Assembly: GCA_003695505.1 (NCBI GenBank)
Contig: RFIY01000323.1
Location: 1-9,284, forward strand
Reading direction: 5' to 3'
Length of the DNA stretch: 9,284 nt
DNA from: Candidatus Dadabacteria bacterium
Lineage (GTDB): Bacteria; J088
The first letter of the stretch is position 1, and every line of letters starts with the position of its first letter. Shown piece by piece: positions 9,157-9,284 of the stretch. Both the position numbers and the translations under genes were made by a program. Under the pieces are notes generated by a model, which was not told where the DNA came from, ran no database searches, and saw nothing but the letters and a program-made list of their open reading frames with translations.

Positions 9157-9284
9157 GGCTACCAGATTTTCCGCCTTCTCGCGAACAGCGGCACCAAAAA
9201 AACAGTGATCTGGCGACCGCACCGCGCAAATCTTGTCATATCAGTGGTAAATCGCGTAACATGAGGGATCCTGAACCAGCCAGG

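Larger units (their letters stand above)
8943..9284 (-). promoter_or_regulatory. gltB upstream leader and promoter region, no convincing gene
   Basis: About 340 bases upstream of gltB without a convincing gene. Seen on the - strand, 5' to 3': a T7 run at about 9202-9196; a good -10-like TATAAC (9156-9151) with no recognisable -35; a hairpin and palindrome (9124-9146); a TTGACA (9092-9087) with no matching -10 at 16-18 bases; and the gltB ribosome site. If TATAAC is the -10, the transcript would carry a leader of about 200 nt. An open frame on - crosses this region and runs out of frame into gltB, but it lacks a good ribosome site. At the right edge an ATG at 9261 on + stays open to the end for 8 codons, too short to judge. 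Regulatory identity is inference. Confidence 0.45.

Noticed and set aside
9190-9215. Terminator of an upstream gene at the T7 run (- strand).
   Set aside because: Only a 3-bp stem precedes the T run; no stable GC-rich hairpin could be built.
9233-9262. Promoter on + near the right edge: TTGTCA, 18 bases, TAACAT.
   Set aside because: A weak match with long spacing; the ATG at 9261 overlaps the -10 and no gene can be followed before the window ends.

Overview
The window is GC-rich chromosomal DNA (roughly 60 % by eye) from a Gram-negative bacterium. The Gram-negative reading rests on a gltBD glutamate synthase operon and an exported protein. The lineage cannot be fixed from the window. The large glutamate synthase subunit looks more like the versions in Deltaproteobacteria/Myxococcota, Firmicutes and cyanobacteria than the Escherichia/Pseudomonas type, so a myxococcal or bradymonad-like lineage, or a deep proteobacterium, is my best guess. 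I see no tRNA, rRNA, CRISPR array, insertion sequence or phage gene.

Layout, left to right. (1) Positions 50-2221 on + encode a 723-residue protein I do not recognise: an apparent signal peptide, a HEAT-like helical region, then about 470 residues of repeated glycine-rich hydrophobic segments. Its frame is open to the left edge. (2) Convergent to it, on -, is a small YkgJ-type cysteine-cluster protein (2264-2821). (3) A strong intrinsic terminator (2831-2862, - strand) lies directly upstream of that gene. (4) Next on - come gltD (2888-4369) and gltB (4374-8942), 4 bp apart, forming the gltBD operon read right to left. (5) Positions 8943-9284 hold no convincing gene and look like the gltB promoter and leader.

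GltB and GltD form NADPH-dependent glutamate synthase (GOGAT). GltB releases ammonia from glutamine and, on FMN and a [3Fe-4S] cluster, makes glutamate from 2-oxoglutarate. GltD feeds it electrons from NADPH through FAD and [4Fe-4S] clusters. With glutamine synthetase this is the main route of ammonium assimilation at low ammonium.

The most notable point is the gltB start. The first in-frame ATG (8820-8822) lies downstream of the codon for the catalytic N-terminal cysteine, so it cannot give an active enzyme. Between that ATG and the upstream in-frame stop (8970-8972) there is no ATG, GTG or TTG. There is an ATT codon (8940-8942) exactly 8 nt downstream of an AGGAG Shine-Dalgarno sequence. 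Starting there gives a 36-residue propeptide, as expected for the family. This suggests AUU initiation, otherwise very rare, or a base error or mutation at that position. The second item is the unrecognised repeat-rich exported protein on the left.
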